Shown: positions 26,344 to 34,348 of the stretch, piece by piece | Position numbering within the stretch: position 1 is the first letter of the stretch | Layout: every line of letters starts with the position of its first letter | Source of the DNA: an uncultured Clostridium sp. | GTDB lineage: Bacteria; Bacillota; Clostridia; Clostridiales; Clostridiaceae | NCBI RefSeq assembly: GCF_947072515.1 | Contig: NZ_CAMTIG010000001.1 | Location: forward strand, 1 to 64,000 | Direction: 5' to 3' | Length of the DNA: 64,000 nucleotides | The notes under the pieces: generated by a model | Seen by the model: the letters and a program-made list of their open reading frames with translations, nothing else | What the model was told of the DNA's origin: nothing | The model's database searches: none | Translations under genes and position numbers: made by a program

Positions 26344-28416
26344 TTATATTTTCTTTATATTAATTGTAGCAAATTTATAAGATGGTTCTCTAGAATATGC
26401 ATCAAATATCTCTTCTGTTAATTGATTAGTTGCAAAATAATGCATTGGTGCAAATAATTGATCCCTTTTTAATTGAGGGTTTATTTTTGCTTTTATATTT
26501 ACTTTATTACCATTTGGTGATGATACCTGAATTATTTCATCATTTACTATTCCTAAATCACTTGCCAAAATATTACTTATTTCAATATATGCCTCCTCTG
26601 AAACCATTTTTTTAACCATTGGAATTTCTCTAGTTCTAGTTTGTGTATGCCATTGACCAACTGATCCTCTACCTGTATTCAACATATATGGATACTCATT
26701 AGTCTCTTTTAAAGTATTTTCCATTACATCTTCATACATAAACTTTACTTTTCCATTAGGTCTATAATATACTCCATCTTCAAAAAGTCTTCTTTCATCA
26801 TCTATTAATTCTTCACCTTTTTTAAATGGCCATTGTACTCCCTTACTTTCTCTTAACATTTCATAAGTTACTCCAGTAATATCACAAGGCATATCTTTAG
26901 AGCATTCCTTTAATAGTTCAAATGCATCTTTTGGTGTTTTCCATTTTTCCAACTCTTTTTCTCTTCCTAAAGCTTTTCCTATACCTAAAAATATTTCATA
27001 ATCAGTTAGTTCATTTTCTTTTTTACTTATTAAAGGTACTAATGCTGATAATCTTCTTTCAGTATTTATTAATACACCCTCTTTTTTAATTGCTGGAATT
27101 GCTGGTAAAAACAAGTCTGCCACTTTTGCAGTATCTGTATCACTATATAAATCTTGAACTACTAAAAAATCTAAATTATCTACTACTTTTTTAAACTCCT
27201 TGTTATCAATCCATGAATCCATTGGATTTGTAGCAACTATCCATAAGGCTTTAATTTCTCCATTTAAAGCTCCTTTTACTATTTCTGGATATGGAAGTGT
27301 TGGCGCCTTTGGAATATCTTCATCATCTACTCCTAATATCTCACGTACAACTTTTCTATCATTTTCATTTCCATAGTCTCTACCAGCATAAAGACAAGTT
27401 GTATTGCTATATAAACGCGACCCCATCGCATTACATTGTCCTGTTAATGAATTTGGACCTGTTCCTTCTCTTCCTATATTTCCTGTCATTACACAAATAT
27501 TTATTATAGCTTGTGCTGTTCTAACAGCTTCATATCCTTGATTTACTCCCATCGTCCACCAAATAGAAACTTTTTTCCCATTATGAATAGTTTCTGCTAA
27601 AGCTACTACTCTTTCTTTAGTCATTCCTGTTTTTTCTTCAACATCTTCTAATGTATATTTTTTTACATGATTTTTAAATCCTTCAAAATCTTCTGTATGT
27701 TTTTCTATATATTCTTTATCTATCCAATCGTTTTCTATAAGGATATTTGCCAGTGTATATAAAAGAATTAAATCTGATTTTGGTTTTATATCATACCATT
27801 CATCTACACCCTTTACTGTTTCTGATTTTCTAGGATCAATAGCTATTTTTTTAGCGGCTTTATTTTTTCTTATTCTTCCCCATAATACTGGATGTGCTAC
27901 TGCTGGATTTGCACCAATAAATATCATTGTATCAGAAAGTTCTAAATCCCTTAATGTATATGATGGTGCATCAAATCCAAATGCTTGTTTATATGCAACT
28001 ACTGAACTAGACATACAAAGTCTAGTATTACCATCTCCATGCATTTGCATAAACCCTCTACCTATTAATCCCAATAATGCCATTTCTTCTATAGGTATTT
28101 GCCCTGTACTTATATATGCTACGCTTTTATCTCCATATTTACCTCTAGTTTCATCCATTTTTTCTACAAATATTCTAAAGGCATCTTCCCATCCTATTTC
28201 TTCCATTTCACCTTTTTCATTTCTTAATAATGGAAGTCTTTGCTTACCATACTCTGTGCATTGTTTATCTAAGTTTAATCCCTTTATACATGCTGTTCCT
28301 GAATTTACCGGATATTCCTTAGCACCTCTGATTAAGGTAATCTTATCGTTTTCTAATGTGAAGCTTAAGTTACATCCTGTAGCGCAATAATTGCAAGCTG
28401 ATTGTTTTATTTCCAT
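26344..28416 (-). CDS. Molybdopterin oxidoreductase, nitrate-reductase-like (NarB/NasA type)
   Basis: About 690 residues from the preferred ATG (MEIKQSACNYC; GGAG lies nine bases upstream, while the track start touches it). N-terminal CxxCxxxC plus a fourth cysteine (TACIKG) bind a 4Fe-4S cluster. The molybdenum ligand lies in TRLCMSSSVVAYKQAF, a cysteine codon (TGT), and GPNSLTGQCNAMGSR resembles assimilatory or clostridial nitrate reductases rather than formate dehydrogenases. No signal peptide, so cytoplasmic. No ferredoxin, rubredoxin or b-type subunit is encoded beside it. First gene of the cofactor operon and downstream of four Crp/Fnr-type sites. Nitrate is the likely but unproven substrate. 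Confidence 0.82.
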   Translation of the reverse strand: MEIKQSACNYCATGCNLSFTLENDKITLIRGAKEYPVNSGTACIKGLNLDKQCTEYGKQRLPLLRNEKGEMEEIGWEDAFRIFVEKMDETRGKYGDKSVAYISTGQIPIEEMALLGLIGRGFMQMHGDGNTRLCMSSSVVAYKQAFGFDAPSYTLRDLELSDTMIFIGANPAVAHPVLWGRIRKNKAAKKIAIDPRKSETVKGVDEWYDIKPKSDLILLYTLANILIENDWIDKEYIEKHTEDFEGFKNHVKKYTLEDVEEKTGMTKERVVALAETIHNGKKVSIWWTMGVNQGYEAVRTAQAIINICVMTGNIGREGTGPNSLTGQCNAMGSRLYSNTTCLYAGRDYGNENDRKVVREILGVDDEDIPKAPTLPYPEIVKGALNGEIKALWIVATNPMDSWIDNKEFKKVVDNLDFLVVQDLYSDTDTAKVADLFLPAIPAIKKEGVLINTERRLSALVPLISKKENELTDYEIFLGIGKALGREKELEKWKTPKDAFELLKECSKDMPCDITGVTYEMLRESKGVQWPFKKGEELIDDERRLFEDGVYYRPNGKVKFMYEDVMENTLKETNEYPYMLNTGRGSVGQWHTQTRTREIPMVKKMVSEEAYIEISNILASDLGIVNDEIIQVSSPNGNKVNIKAKINPQLKRDQLFAPMHYFATNQLTEEIFDAYSREPSYKFATINIKKI

Positions 28417-28448
28417 AATCTTCATCTCCTTTGTTTATCCATTAATGT

Positions 28449-28498
28449 TAATTTAATCTTACTACCATTATATCCTATGAAATGTGATAAAAATCACA
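28449..28498 (-). promoter_or_regulatory. Promoter of the molybdoenzyme operon with Crp/Fnr site 1
   Basis: Site TGTGATAAAAATCACA (28483-28498) is a perfect TGTGA-N6-TCACA palindrome. A -10-like TAAGAT (minus strand, 28456-28461) would place the start near 28449, putting the site at -41.5, the class II activator position. A better -10 sequence, TATAAT at 28467-28472, lies closer and would be blocked by the site instead. Which is used is not decided by sequence. Confidence 0.55.
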
Positions 28499-28533
28499 TT
28501 TTTTTCTGCCTTTTTGAACAAAATATTATTAAT

Positions 28534-28583
28534 TGTGATAAAAGTCACATTTATTGCATGTTTTAATTGTTATAATTATAACA
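28534..28583 (+). promoter_or_regulatory. Promoter toward the TDT transporter with Crp/Fnr site 2
   Basis: Site TGTGATAAAAGTCACA (28534-28549) is followed by a perfect -10 TATAAT (28571-28576). The predicted start near 28583 places the site centre at -41.5, exactly as in class II Crp/Fnr-activated promoters, and there is no good -35. The transcript would include the 35-codon ORF and the TDT gene. Confidence 0.65.
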
Positions 28584-28585
28584 AA

Positions 28586-28601
28586 TATGATAATAATCAC
28601 A
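28586..28601. promoter_or_regulatory. Crp/Fnr-type site 3 (one half degenerate)
   Basis: TATGATAATAATCACA has one intact half-site (TCACA) and one with a single change. It overlaps the predicted plus-strand transcription start region, where binding would hinder rather than activate that promoter. Confidence 0.5.
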
Positions 28602-28616
28602 GATTGTTAATTTAGT

Positions 28617-28632
28617 TGTGATTATAATCACA
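28617..28632. promoter_or_regulatory. Crp/Fnr-type site 4
   Basis: TGTGATTATAATCACA is a perfect TGTGA-N6-TCACA palindrome, 25 bp before the small ORF. It is 31 bp from site 3 centre to centre. No good -10 lies 29-30 bp downstream of its centre. Confidence 0.65.
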
Positions 28633-28656
28633 CTTTATTGAAAGGGCGTGTTTTTT

Positions 28657-28764
28657 TTGAGTAATATTAACCAAAGACCTAAAGCTAGCACCACCGTAAA
28701 AGTTTTAGCTATATGCGGTTTTATATTTTCATTATGTATTCTTTACTTAGTAAATATTCTTTAA
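28657..28764 (+). CDS. Small single-span membrane protein (35 residues)
   Basis: This ORF is too short for the track. It starts at TTG, ten bases after AAAGGG, and encodes a basic, polar N-terminus (SNINQRPKAS) followed by one hydrophobic helix (VKVLAICGFIFSLCILYLV) and the end NIL. It stops 21 bp before the TDT transporter start, which also uses TTG, so both are probably on one transcript from the Crp/Fnr-controlled promoter. I do not recognise a family. It may be a small partner of the transporter; coding is inferred from the ribosome binding site, helix and position. Confidence 0.6.
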   Translation: MSNINQRPKASTTVKVLAICGFIFSLCILYLVNIL

Positions 28765-28785
28765 ATTATTTTTGAGGTGATTTTT

Positions 28786-29748
28786 TTGGAAAACGGATTT
28801 TTAAAAACAAAACTAAAAGATTATCCTATAGGCTTTATAGGAACTTGTCTTGGAGCTGCTACTTTAGCAAATGTCTTTTCTAGTCATGGGTATCCTATGA
28901 TTTTAGATATTTTCATTTACGTAGGCTCTGTTGCTTTACTTATTTATATACTAAAATTGATCATGTACCCAAAAGTTGTTTGGGGAGAAATGAATAATAC
29001 TATTTTTATGGCATTATATCCAACTACTACAATGCTTTTAATGAATATTGGTGTTTATTTTGCAAAATTCAATTATTCAATTGGTCATGGAATTTGGCTT
29101 TTTGCTTTATTATTAAATGTATTTTATGTAGTATTCTTTTTAATAAGACACGTTATTATAAAATTTGATATTACTACAGTTTTACCTTGTTGGTATGTTC
29201 TTTTAGCAGGTATTTCTGTATCATGTGTAACAAGTGAACCAATGCATGCCAAAGCACTTGTTAAACCAATATTTTACTTTATAGTTATGGCTGTATTAAC
29301 TTCATTACCAGTAGTTATATATAGACTAAAAACTGTAGAAGTTCCTGATCATCAATATCCTTTAATAGGAATTTTTGCTGCTCCAGGATCACTTTGTACT
29401 ATAAGTTATGTAACTTTATATCCACATCCAAATGTATATTTAGTTAGTTTCTTCTTTGCTTTATCAGTAGCTGCTGTAATTTTTGATTACTTAAACTTAC
29501 CAAGAGTTATGTCATTAAAATTCAGCCCAGCTTTTGCGGGATATACCTTCCCACTTGCAATTGCTTTAGTTGCTTCTGTAAAAGTATATGGTTATTTAAC
29601 TAAGTTTGGATTCCATAACTATGCCGAGATAGTTAAATGGATTTGCGGAATAGAATTTTTTATGACTACAGCTATAATAGGATTTATTCTATTTAATTTC
29701 ATATTTAATTATTTCTTCAATATACCAAAATTCAAGTTTACAAAATAA
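28786..29748 (+). CDS. TDT (TehA/SLAC1-like) family anion transporter
   Basis: The protein has 320 residues from the preferred TTG (LENGFLKTKLKDYPIG), which has GAGG eight bases upstream; the track start GTG overlaps that site. It shows about ten membrane helices typical of the TDT family, with internal repeats of helix pairs. The family includes TehA, the C4-dicarboxylate carrier Mae1 and the plant anion channel SLAC1. Substrate cannot be read from sequence. It is divergent from a nitrate-reductase-like operon and appears to share its Crp/Fnr control, so movement of nitrate, nitrite or another small anion is a reasonable guess. Confidence 0.8.
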   Translation: MENGFLKTKLKDYPIGFIGTCLGAATLANVFSSHGYPMILDIFIYVGSVALLIYILKLIMYPKVVWGEMNNTIFMALYPTTTMLLMNIGVYFAKFNYSIGHGIWLFALLLNVFYVVFFLIRHVIIKFDITTVLPCWYVLLAGISVSCVTSEPMHAKALVKPIFYFIVMAVLTSLPVVIYRLKTVEVPDHQYPLIGIFAAPGSLCTISYVTLYPHPNVYLVSFFFALSVAAVIFDYLNLPRVMSLKFSPAFAGYTFPLAIALVASVKVYGYLTKFGFHNYAEIVKWICGIEFFMTTAIIGFILFNFIFNYFFNIPKFKFTK

Positions 29749-29794
29749 GAGCAACCTTTACAATTTGCTCAAATATTAATATATATACACAATA

Positions 29795-29832
29795 AAAAAG
29801 AAAGCAGAATATATAACTTCTGCTTTCTTTTT
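29795..29832. terminator. Bidirectional terminator after TDT gene
   Basis: A perfect 15-bp stem (AAAAAGAAAGCAGAA and complement) with an 8-base loop ends in a T-run on the plus strand and A-run upstream. Confidence 0.85.
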
Positions 29833-29852
29833 CTATTAATTCACTCCAACAA

Positions 29853-29894
29853 ATTAAAGAAGCTAAATTAGTGGAATAATTTAGCTTCTTTAAT
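29853..29894 (-). terminator. Terminator hairpin overlapping the 3' end of the LysR gene
   Basis: A perfect 18-bp stem with a 6-base loop (GTGGAA on the plus strand). Its first arm is made of the last codons of the LysR gene (KEAKLFH) and its second arm lies just past the stop codon. Confidence 0.7.
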
Positions 29895-30734
29895 AAATAC
29901 ATTCATATTATTATTTATAAATTTATCTCTATGACATATAAATAATAATTCCCTATGAATTTCTATATTTTTAATATTTAATTTCTTTAAAACCCCATAT
30001 TTCAGTTCTCTCTTTATGCATCTCTCAGATACACATCCTATCCCCATCCCACTTTCTACGCTTCTTTTTATCGCTTCTGTGCTTCCAAGCTCCATTACTA
30101 CATCTATTTCTAAATTTTTTTTAATAAAAGTATTTTCTATAATTTCTCTAGTTCCACTTCCTGGTTCCCTCATAATAAGCGAAACTCGATTTCCTTCTAT
30201 TTCATCCAATTTACCTCTTGAATTTTCACCTATAAAAACTAGATTATCATCCCAAAACTTTTCAACATTTATTTCATCAGATCTTATACTTCCTTCTACA
30301 AAAGCAAAATCAATTTCATTTTTTAATATAAGATTTTCTATATTTTCTGTATTATCTATAATTAAAGATATCTTTATATCTCTATATTTATTATTAAATT
30401 TTTTAATAATAGTTGGAAGTACATAAATACCTATAGTTGTACTAGCACCTATTTTTATTTCACCACTACGACTTTCTTTTATACTCCTAATTTTATCAAC
30501 ACCCTCTTCGTATAAGTTAAGGATTCTTCTTACATAATTTAAATATACTTCCCCTTCATTAGTTAGCTTTATTCTTTTCCCAATTCTATCAAATAATTTT
30601 ACTTCTAATTCCATTTCTAATTCTTGAATTGCTTGGCTTACAGAAGGCTGACTTATATATAGTTTACGTCCTACTTTAGTCATATTAAGTTCCATAGCTG
30701 TTTCATAAAAAATCCTAAGCTTTCTAAAATTCAT
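29868..30734 (-). CDS. LysR family transcriptional regulator
   Basis: The 288-residue protein has an N-terminal winged helix-turn-helix (FRKLRIFYETAMELNMTKVG, SQPSVSQAIQELE) and a LysR effector-binding domain from about residue 88 (IKIGASTTIGIYVLP). The small-molecule cofactor is unknown. It is convergent with the TDT transporter and downstream of a small membrane protein gene. CysL/CbbR-like sequence style (MREPGSGTRE) suggests an anion- or sulfur-related ligand, but this is weak. Its target could be a neighbour or elsewhere. Confidence 0.9.
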   Translation of the reverse strand: MNFRKLRIFYETAMELNMTKVGRKLYISQPSVSQAIQELEMELEVKLFDRIGKRIKLTNEGEVYLNYVRRILNLYEEGVDKIRSIKESRSGEIKIGASTTIGIYVLPTIIKKFNNKYRDIKISLIIDNTENIENLILKNEIDFAFVEGSIRSDEINVEKFWDDNLVFIGENSRGKLDEIEGNRVSLIMREPGSGTREIIENTFIKKNLEIDVVMELGSTEAIKRSVESGMGIGCVSERCIKRELKYGVLKKLNIKNIEIHRELLFICHRDKFINNNMNVFIKEAKLFH

Positions 30735-30754
30735 CCTAGATCACTCCCTTTACA

Positions 30755-30790
30755 TTAATTAAAAATAAGGCATTGCATTTTGCAACACCC
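30755..30790 (-). terminator. Imperfect terminator after the small membrane protein gene
   Basis: AAGGGTGTTGCA pairs with TGCAATGCCTT with a bulge and two G-U pairs, followed on the minus strand by TTATTTTT. Confidence 0.6.
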
Positions 30791-30791
30791 T

Positions 30792-31079
30792 TTATTTATC
30801 CTTTACATCTTCATAATCAACATCAATTGCTCCTGAAGTATCAAAATCATCTTCTACTTGCTCTTCATAAGTATCATTAGTCTTACTATAATTTATATTA
30901 TTATAATGATTTTCTTCCGTCTCTTTAGGTTTTGATATTTTTTTTCTAATCTTAACTACTGCCCATATGATTAATATAGCTAAAATTACATATGGAAGTG
31001 CTGTGATTATAAATTTTGCAATTATAATTAATATTAATATTGTAATTAGTGTATATAAAATCCCTCTATATTTATTCAT
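30792..31079 (-). CDS. Small membrane protein with acidic cytoplasmic tail
   Basis: The 95-residue protein has two closely spaced hydrophobic helices (about 8-45), a basic stop-transfer (KIRKKISK) and an acidic, Tyr/Asp-rich tail ending in DVDYEDVKDK. I recognise no family. It has its own terminator and lies upstream of the LysR gene on the same strand. Function unknown. Confidence 0.6.
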   Translation of the reverse strand: MNKYRGILYTLITILILIIIAKFIITALPYVILAILIIWAVVKIRKKISKPKETEENHYNNINYSKTNDTYEEQVEDDFDTSGAIDVDYEDVKDK

Positions 31080-31221
31080 ACTCTCATTCCTTTATTTATG
31101 TAATTTATACTTTCTATTATACAATAAAAAATATGTTAATAGAAGTTACTATTTTAAAAAGATTTATCTTAACTATCTTTTAAGTTATTCTATACCTCTT
31201 TATTCTTTTTGTCAATAAAAA

Positions 31222-31241
31222 AGACAAGGTTTCCCTTGTCT
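31222..31241 (-). terminator. Intrinsic terminator after APC permease gene
   Basis: AGACAAGG-GAAA-CCTTGTCT on the minus strand has a stable GAAA tetraloop and is followed by TTTTTT. Confidence 0.88.
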
Positions 31242-31248
31242 CTTTAAT

Positions 31249-32685
31249 CTATGCCATTTGTTGTTTTTTCTTTCTCGCTATCTTCGGTAAAATAAATCCA
31301 AGTCCTACTAATATAAATGGTGTTGCTACATTTAATAGAAGTTGGAACCACCAGCTACTTGAATAAGTAGTTACTCCTTGTGGTACCATTCCAAAAATAC
31401 ATGCAAATGCTGTAAATACAAAACACCATGCACCAATTATAAAACCAACAGTATGATTTTTAATGAACTTGTATTTTGAATCATATTTTGATGTAGCCTT
31501 TTTAATTGCCATATAAGCTAAGAATACCCATAGATACCTTAATGGCATTACTACTGCATTAAGTCTTAGTAACCAAGTAAATAATTCATTCATATTTCCG
31601 ATTCCAAGTGCTGGAACTACAATCAATATTCCAACTAGCACCGCAGTCATTAAGTATCCTTTAATAGGTGCTCCATGCTCATTTGTTACAGTTAATGCTT
31701 TTGGTACAAACTCGTCATCTGTATCTGCTAGTAACACTTTAAGCGGTGCATCTATAGAGAAAATCAATGCTGATACTTGTGCTAAAACATTTGCTATAGC
31801 ATATATAATCATTAAAACATTACCTACTCCATAAAATTCACCTAACTTTTGGAATGCTAAATATTGTCCATTCATCATTAAATCTGATGGAATATTATTA
31901 GCATCAAACATCATTCCCATTGCTACAGAGCCTAAAATTGCTGTTACACCAACCATTATAGCTAATACAATCATTCCTCTTGGGAATTCTTTTGATGGAT
32001 TCTTCGTATTATTTACATATGGAGAAATTTTTTCTGCTCCTCCAACTGCAAATACTAACATAGAAATAGTAGTTAAATAAGTAAAATTAAAGTTTGGCAT
32101 TATACTATGTACAGAAATATCTGTTGTAGCTACGTGTACTCCTCTTATAAATGGAGCTCCAATCATTAATAATATATATAATATTCCCATAATAAATGTA
32201 GCAGTCCCTGCTATAGTTCCTATTTTCTTTAATGAGTTCATTCCTCTTGATGCAATCCATAAGAAAAATAAGAATATTGCTAGTGAAATAAGTTGTGCAA
32301 CTAAAGGATTCATACTACTATAGAAAGTTCCATCACCTTTAAATACCCAACCTAATGCTACTAATACATATTGTGGTTTTTGTGCTAAATAAGGTATATG
32401 TACAACCCAGTATGTCCATCCTGCAAAGTAAGCAAGTTTTTTTCCCATTGTATTACCGATCCAACTACTTACTCCACCTTTACTGTCTTTAAATACTGAT
32501 CCTAATTCTCCTACCATTAATGCATATGGTATAAAATACAATGCAATTATTAAAATCCAAGATGCTATAACTTCTAATCCTTGGTTTGCAAAGTTATTAA
32601 CAACATTTCCAAATCCAAAAACCATTACGAAGGCCATAAATGCAAGATTATACCACCTTAATTTCTTTTCTTCATTATCTATCAT
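31249..32685 (-). CDS. APC superfamily amino acid permease (GadC/YjeM-like)
   Basis: The 478-residue protein has about twelve membrane helices. The start MFVMVFGFGNVVNNFANQG-like segment and GLEVIASWILIIALYFIPYA fit the glutamate/GABA antiporter branch of the APC superfamily, with KGGVSSWIGNTMG after helix 2. It ends in a short basic tail (ARKKKQQMA) and lacks the long C-terminal plug of E. coli GadC. Substrate is not proven; exchange of glutamate or another acid-resistance amino acid is suggested by glutaminase and glutamate decarboxylase genes elsewhere in the window. Monocistronic. Confidence 0.8.
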   Translation of the reverse strand: MIDNEEKKLRWYNLAFMAFVMVFGFGNVVNNFANQGLEVIASWILIIALYFIPYALMVGELGSVFKDSKGGVSSWIGNTMGKKLAYFAGWTYWVVHIPYLAQKPQYVLVALGWVFKGDGTFYSSMNPLVAQLISLAIFLFFLWIASRGMNSLKKIGTIAGTATFIMGILYILLMIGAPFIRGVHVATTDISVHSIMPNFNFTYLTTISMLVFAVGGAEKISPYVNNTKNPSKEFPRGMIVLAIMVGVTAILGSVAMGMMFDANNIPSDLMMNGQYLAFQKLGEFYGVGNVLMIIYAIANVLAQVSALIFSIDAPLKVLLADTDDEFVPKALTVTNEHGAPIKGYLMTAVLVGILIVVPALGIGNMNELFTWLLRLNAVVMPLRYLWVFLAYMAIKKATSKYDSKYKFIKNHTVGFIIGAWCFVFTAFACIFGMVPQGVTTYSSSWWFQLLLNVATPFILVGLGFILPKIARKKKQQMA

Positions 32686-32901
32686 ATTTTCTTCTCACTT
32701 TCCTTTGCTTTATTACAAATTTATTAATATATTCATTGTATCAATTTTTACATAAAACGACAACATTTTGTTAATAAAAATAATTTTTTTTTACTAATTT
32801 GAAGTTTTTTATCTTTTTAACTGGTTAAAATTAATTTTCATCTCTTTTCTTTGTCATTATATCAAATTTTTTTAATTTTAAATTAACAAGAAGATAAAAA
32901 A

Positions 32902-32934
32902 AGACATAGAACTTTTTTGAAAGTTTCTATGTCT
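32902..32934 (-). terminator. Intrinsic terminator after NCS2 permease gene
   Basis: AGACATAGAA pairs with TTCTATGTCT, with an extended inner stem, followed on the minus strand by a run of seven T residues. Confidence 0.88.
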
Positions 32935-32940
32935 AAACTT

Positions 32941-34266
32941 TTATGTTATAAAAAATTTTAATATAAAGATTACTCCTATTACTACTGTAGTCAATGAAAC
33001 CTGTTTTACTTTTCCTGTTGTTACTTTTAAAACTATATATGATATTATTCCAAATATTATTCCATCTGAAATACTATAAGAAAATGGCATCATTATTATA
33101 GTTAAAAAAGCTGGAATAGATTCAGTAAAATCATCTAATTGAATTTCCTTTATAGGTTCTATCATAAATAATCCTACTAGTATTAATGTCGATGCTGTAA
33201 CCGCAGAAGTTATAACACCAAATATAGGAAAGAAAAATAAAGCTATTATAAACATGACTGCTGTAGTAACTGCAGTTAAACCTGTTCTTCCCCCTTCTGC
33301 AACTCCTGAAGCACTTTCAACAAATGTACTTACTGTACTTGTCCCTATGCAAGCTCCAAAAGTAGTTCCTATGGCATCAGATAATAATGCTTTTTTTATG
33401 TTTGGCACATTTCCATTTTCATCTAACATTTTTGCTTTAGTTGCCACTCCCACTAAAGTACCAATAGTATCAAATAAATCCATAAATAATAATGTAAATA
33501 AAACAATTACCATATTCCATGAAAGTATATCATGCCATTGAAAATTAAAAAGACTATGTGCTATAGATGGTGGTGCACTAACTATAGCTGTAGGAACTTT
33601 AGTTATTCCTAAAGGAATTCCTATTATTGCAGTTATAATCATTCCTATAAACAATGCACCCTTCATTTTTCTAGCTAATAATATTCCTGTTATTAAAAGT
33701 CCAATAATCGCCAATAATGCTGGTCCTTTCATAACATTTCCAAGAGATAATATAGTACCTCCATCCTTAGGATGTATTACAATTCCAGCTCCCTCAAGTC
33801 CTACTAATGCTATAAAAAGCCCAATACCTACTGATATTCCATTTTTTATACAATTAGGTATTGAGTTTACTATAGCTTCTCTTACATTAAATAATGTTAA
33901 AAGAATAAATATAATTCCTTCTAAAAAAACTGCTGTAAGAGCAAACTCATACGAATATCCCATTTGAAGAACTATCGTATAAGCAAAAAATGCATTCAAG
34001 CCCATCCCCGGTGCTTGTGCAAAAGGTAGTTTTGCATATATCCCCATAATTAACGTTGCTACAACTGCAGCTATTGCTGTAGATGTAAAGACTGCTCCAC
34101 TATTCATTCCAGCTGCTGAAAGAATTGCTGGGTTTACAATTAAGATGTATGCCATTGTCATAAATGTTGTTACTCCAGCTAAAACTTCTGTTTTTGTACT
34201 AGAACCGCTTTTACTTATTTCAAAGTAATTATCCAACATACCATTTTTTCTAAAAATCTTTTTCAT
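32941..34266 (-). CDS. NCS2 family purine permease (guanine/hypoxanthine/adenine type)
   Basis: The 441-residue protein matches the AzgA/PbuG branch of NCS2: EVLAGVTTFMTMAYILIVNP at the start, QAPGMGLNAFFAY, and GVATKAKMLDENGNVPNIKK near the middle of the protein. About 12-14 helices. These proteins import purine bases with protons. No purine riboswitch is present in the leader; instead two PurBox-like direct repeats lie 39-82 bp upstream. Monocistronic. Confidence 0.88.
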   Translation of the reverse strand: MKKIFRKNGMLDNYFEISKSGSSTKTEVLAGVTTFMTMAYILIVNPAILSAAGMNSGAVFTSTAIAAVVATLIMGIYAKLPFAQAPGMGLNAFFAYTIVLQMGYSYEFALTAVFLEGIIFILLTLFNVREAIVNSIPNCIKNGISVGIGLFIALVGLEGAGIVIHPKDGGTILSLGNVMKGPALLAIIGLLITGILLARKMKGALFIGMIITAIIGIPLGITKVPTAIVSAPPSIAHSLFNFQWHDILSWNMVIVLFTLLFMDLFDTIGTLVGVATKAKMLDENGNVPNIKKALLSDAIGTTFGACIGTSTVSTFVESASGVAEGGRTGLTAVTTAVMFIIALFFFPIFGVITSAVTASTLILVGLFMIEPIKEIQLDDFTESIPAFLTIIMMPFSYSISDGIIFGIISYIVLKVTTGKVKQVSLTTVVIGVIFILKFFIT

Positions 34267-34304
34267 CTTATCACTCTTTCAAATTTATTACTTAACTATA
34301 ATAT

Positions 34305-34348
34305 AATATTTTTCGTCTTTTTTCTACATTTCTGCGAATATTTTTCGT
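34305..34348 (-). promoter_or_regulatory. Two PurBox-like direct repeats upstream of the purine permease
   Basis: AATATTTTTCGT occurs exactly twice (34305-34316 and 34337-34348), 32 bp apart, about three helical turns. On the minus strand each reads ACGAAAAATATT, resembling the CGAA core of Firmicute PurR boxes. Regulation by PurR is inferred from the neighbouring gene. Confidence 0.4.

Noticed and set aside
26344-28416. Selenocysteine formate dehydrogenase
   Set aside because: The molybdenum-ligand position is a normal TGT cysteine codon in LCMSSSVV, and the downstream motifs resemble nitrate reductases.
28425-28656. Moco or molybdate riboswitch before the operon
   Set aside because: The leader predicted for the operon is only about 25-30 bases, too short, and the palindromes are DNA-type Crp/Fnr sites.
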